64,000 bases of DNA from contig JAGXRP010000035.1 of assembly GCA_018335795.1 (NCBI GenBank), positions 17,931 to 81,930 of the forward strand, in the 5' to 3' direction. This stretch comes from Desulfobulbaceae bacterium (lineage in GTDB: Bacteria > Bacteroidota > Ignavibacteria > Kapaibacteriales > UBA2268). This document shows positions 61,696 to 64,000 of this stretch, piece after piece. The translations under genes were made by a program, and so were the position numbers. Positions within the stretch are counted from its first letter, which is position 1, and the number at the start of each line of letters is the position of its first letter. The notes beneath the pieces are model-generated. The model was not told the origin of the DNA, did no database searches, and saw only the letters and a list, made by a program, of their open reading frames with translations.

Positions 61696-64000
61696 ATGAT
61701 TAACAAGCATGATACTCATTCCAAAATACAAGTTTTCTTACTTGTATTCTTTTTTCTTTCTGCGTACGGAGAGTTATTCGCCCAAAAAGAAGCATATAAT
61801 TGGGATTATGGCGGAAAATGGGTTATCACATTCGATACACCGGATGGCGAGCCAAAAATATTAAGAGAAAGTATTAGCAATGCGAGAGAAGGATGCTCAT
61901 CAATATCTGATTCAAGCGGAAAATTTCTATTTTCAACTAGCGCTGTGTCGGCATATTCATATACCGGAATACCGGATTCTATTAAAAAGAGTAATGGTTT
62001 TTATGAACCTTTTTGTACTTTGTTTGATAACGATGGTTTTGCAAGAGCAGGCCAAACAGGATTAATTGTTAAACAACCGGGCAATAATAATAAATATTAT
62101 ATTTTTGCTTCAATGTGTAAATTTGAAAATTATAATTATTTTACAACGAGATATAGTATTGTTGACATGGACGGAAATAATGGAGTAGGCGAAATGATTG
62201 TTACCGATAGAGATTTATTCAAAAATTCAGGAGAAAAATTAATTGGAATCAAACATGGTAACGGGAAAGATGTGTGGATTATTTCACATGAGTTAAATTC
62301 TCGTACATTTCTCGCTGCCTTATTAACAGAAAATGGCATAGAAACCGACATTGTAAAAAGCACAACTGGAGCATTTCATCCTCTTTTTGGTCCTTTTCCC
62401 AATGCTTTAAGTCAAGCATTTTCAGGATTAATGACTTCAAATATTGAAGGAGATTTAATTTCGCTATTAGTTACACATACTAATAGTCTTGATATCTTGA
62501 GTTTCGATAAACTGACAGGAGAAACTAAGTCTTTACTTAGTTTTAACATTGGTGATTTATTTGTTGACTTGAATGGTAAGCAAATGAACTTATATGGAAT
62601 TGGGCTTTCACCTGATTCAAAGAAATTATATGTCTCAACGATTGATGTTTATAATAAATTAATACAATTTGATATTAGCATATTAGATTCAAGCAGGATT
62701 TTAGCGTCAGCTTATGTAGTTTATGAAAATAATCATTCTATAAATGAAAATATAGCAGATGGAGCTATACAATTAGCTCCTAATGGTAAAATATATTTAA
62801 GGAATATTACTTCAATATTTGGAAATCCTCCAAGTTTAATTCAATCACTTTTCGTTATAAATAAACCGAATTTGTCAGGTGTAGATTGTAGTTTCATGGC
62901 TTATGATAAATTTATCTTTCAAAGAAGTAAATTTCATTTAGGCCTTCCCAACTTTGTTCAGGGATTAATTGATTTTTGGGTCAAAATAATTCCGGATTCT
63001 GTTTGCGAAGGCGATGATTTAGTCCTCCGTGTTGACGTACAACCGGATATTACGACCAACAAATACACATGGCTCGCTCCTGATGGTACGCAATATTCCG
63101 GCAAAACACTTGCAATTCGTAATGCAAAATTCTCCGATGCAGGGTTGTACAAAGTCACCGTTGATATAAATAGTACAATTCGCTCGGATTCGGTAATGAT
63201 TACTATTTTACCTAAACCGATTGCAAAAATTATCGGCGATACTCTTTTATGCGACGGTGCTACAATGCAGCTACGTGCCCAACCAGGAGCTAATTATAAA
63301 TATAAATGGTCAACAGGTTCAACTTCAGACAGAATTACAATTAATAAAATTGGTCAATATATCCTAACTGTCGAAAATGAAAACGGATGCATCGCTCACG
63401 ACACAATAAATATTAAATTAGGTGATGAATTGCTTTTCTCCATCCTCGCTCCCGATTATATTTGTTTGGGCGACACTATTGTTCTGAGGACGAGTTTAGA
63501 GGGCGAAGGATATAAATACGATTGGTCAACGGGTGAAAAAACTCCGGAAATAGTGATTACTCGCGGTGGTGAATATTCCGTCACAGTCATATCTGATGCA
63601 GGTTGCACAGGCACAGAAACAATCACAATCGAAGAATTTGAAAAGCCCGAAATTAATTTCGAGAAATATTTGTACGAACTGTGCGAAGGGGAGAGCGTAA
63701 CACTTCGCCCACTCGAAATTAATCCCGAAAATAAATACAAATGGAACGACGGTTTAAATTCCTCCGAACGCATTATTCGTAAATCCGGCGATTATTATCT
63801 CGTGGCAACTTCTCCCAACGGCTGCACAGACACAGCCTTTGCTAAAGTCACAGTTTACGCTCTGCCAAAAGCCGAAATTCTCGCATCGTCGCTCTCAGCC
63901 TGTTTCGGCGAAGAAATCACATTAACCGCGAATAATTTCAATCCCGATTATAAATATTTCTGGTCAACAGACGAAACAAGCGAATCAATCACGGTTTCCG
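61696..64000 (+). CDS. Large secreted protein with Ig/PKD-like repeats, runs off the window
   Basis: The frame is open from the ATG at 61696 to the window end (768 codons). Signal peptide about 1-30 (IQVFLLVFFFLSAYGELFAQ). Residues about 35-420 contain propeller-like units (LYGIGLSPDSKKLYVSTID, IADGAIQLAPNGKIYLRNI). From about 425 a series of ~85-residue repeats follows, each with a Cys-Glu-Gly or Cys-Gly start (DSVCEGDDLVL, DYICLGDTIVL, ELCEGESVTL, ACFGEEITL), then YKYxWSTG and GCxxxDT, typical of Ig/PKD-like domains of Bacteroidota surface proteins. A T9SS sorting domain is expected beyond the edge. Divergent from arsR, with no apparent link to arsenic. Confidence 0.88.
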   Translation, partial: MINKHDTHSKIQVFLLVFFFLSAYGELFAQKEAYNWDYGGKWVITFDTPDGEPKILRESISNAREGCSSISDSSGKFLFSTSAVSAYSYTGIPDSIKKSNGFYEPFCTLFDNDGFARAGQTGLIVKQPGNNNKYYIFASMCKFENYNYFTTRYSIVDMDGNNGVGEMIVTDRDLFKNSGEKLIGIKHGNGKDVWIISHELNSRTFLAALLTENGIETDIVKSTTGAFHPLFGPFPNALSQAFSGLMTSNIEGDLISLLVTHTNSLDILSFDKLTGETKSLLSFNIGDLFVDLNGKQMNLYGIGLSPDSKKLYVSTIDVYNKLIQFDISILDSSRILASAYVVYENNHSINENIADGAIQLAPNGKIYLRNITSIFGNPPSLIQSLFVINKPNLSGVDCSFMAYDKFIFQRSKFHLGLPNFVQGLIDFWVKIIPDSVCEGDDLVLRVDVQPDITTNKYTWLAPDGTQYSGKTLAIRNAKFSDAGLYKVTVDINSTIRSDSVMITILPKPIAKIIGDTLLCDGATMQLRAQPGANYKYKWSTGSTSDRITINKIGQYILTVENENGCIAHDTINIKLGDELLFSILAPDYICLGDTIVLRTSLEGEGYKYDWSTGEKTPEIVITRGGEYSVTVISDAGCTGTETITIEEFEKPEINFEKYLYELCEGESVTLRPLEINPENKYKWNDGLNSSERIIRKSGDYYLVATSPNGCTDTAFAKVTVYALPKAEILASSLSACFGEEITLTANNFNPDYKYFWSTDETSESITVS

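Noticed and set aside
1..64000. tRNA or rRNA genes
   Set aside because: Scanning for T-loop and 16S/23S signature sequences gave none that also formed a cloverleaf or rRNA context.

Overview
The window looks like chromosomal DNA from a flagellated, Gram-negative, AT-rich member of the Bacteroidota/Chlorobiota group, most like Ignavibacteria or Kapabacteria. Three observations point there. Several secreted proteins end in a type IX secretion (T9SS) type A sorting domain. L-ring and P-ring flagellar genes are present, whereas ordinary Bacteroidia lack flagella. The best promoters read TTTG/TTG-N19-20-TAnnTTTG, the Bacteroidota form, rather than TTGACA/TATAAT. The phylum assignment is inference; no rRNA, tRNA, CRISPR array, complete insertion sequence or prophage was seen.

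Layout. 1-12.5 kb: a partial OmpA-type outer-membrane protein, a secreted C1 peptidase, an OPT transporter, an MFS transporter, a DUF1460 amidase-like protein, RNase HI, two UmuD-like proteins in tandem (the first without its catalytic Ser), and mtaB. 10.2-13.3 kb: a T9SS-sorted protein preceded by a Cys-rich secreted protein. 13.7-22.7 kb: one minus-strand flagellar operon, flgF-flgG-flgA-flgH-flgI-flgJ-flgN-(four-helix protein)-flgK-flgL-motA, with a good sigma-54 promoter match in front of flgF. 23-27.2 kb: an S9 peptidase lipoprotein, crcB, nadA, nadC. 27.2-38.5 kb: a chemosensory operon with the Wsp gene order (MCP, MCP, CheW, CheR-TPR, CheW, CheA-REC, CheB), ending in a REC-PP2C phosphatase where Wsp has a REC-GGDEF. 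38.6-44.2 kb: a TPR protein, hpt, a tilS with a ~390-residue Asn/Gln/Pro repeat extension, and a histidine kinase. 44.3-52.1 kb: a SUF iron-sulfur operon (rrf2-sufBCDSUT-reductase-sufA). 52.1-55.5 kb: a repeat-rich gap, then a second Cys-rich/T9SS-sorted cluster. 55.6-61.6 kb: fmdB and an eight-gene arsenic operon (arsR-arsM-acr3-arsC-permease-thioredoxin-arsF-arsG). 61.7 kb to the end: a large secreted protein with Ig/PKD-like repeats, cut by the window edge.

How the genes work together. The flagellar operon supplies rod, rings, hook-filament junction, chaperone and stator subunit A. The chemosensory operon probably does not steer the flagellum: it has no CheY, and its output domain is a PP2C phosphatase of the kind that acts on anti-anti-sigma factors. 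The SUF operon builds Fe-S clusters needed by NadA and MtaB in this same window. The arsenic operon covers sensing, methylation, reduction and export.

The points most worth a second look are the repeat-extended TilS, the Wsp-like operon with a phosphatase output and a CheB whose phosphoacceptor Asp is Asn, the active/inactive UmuD pair, and the twice-occurring Cys-rich plus T9SS-sorted gene module.
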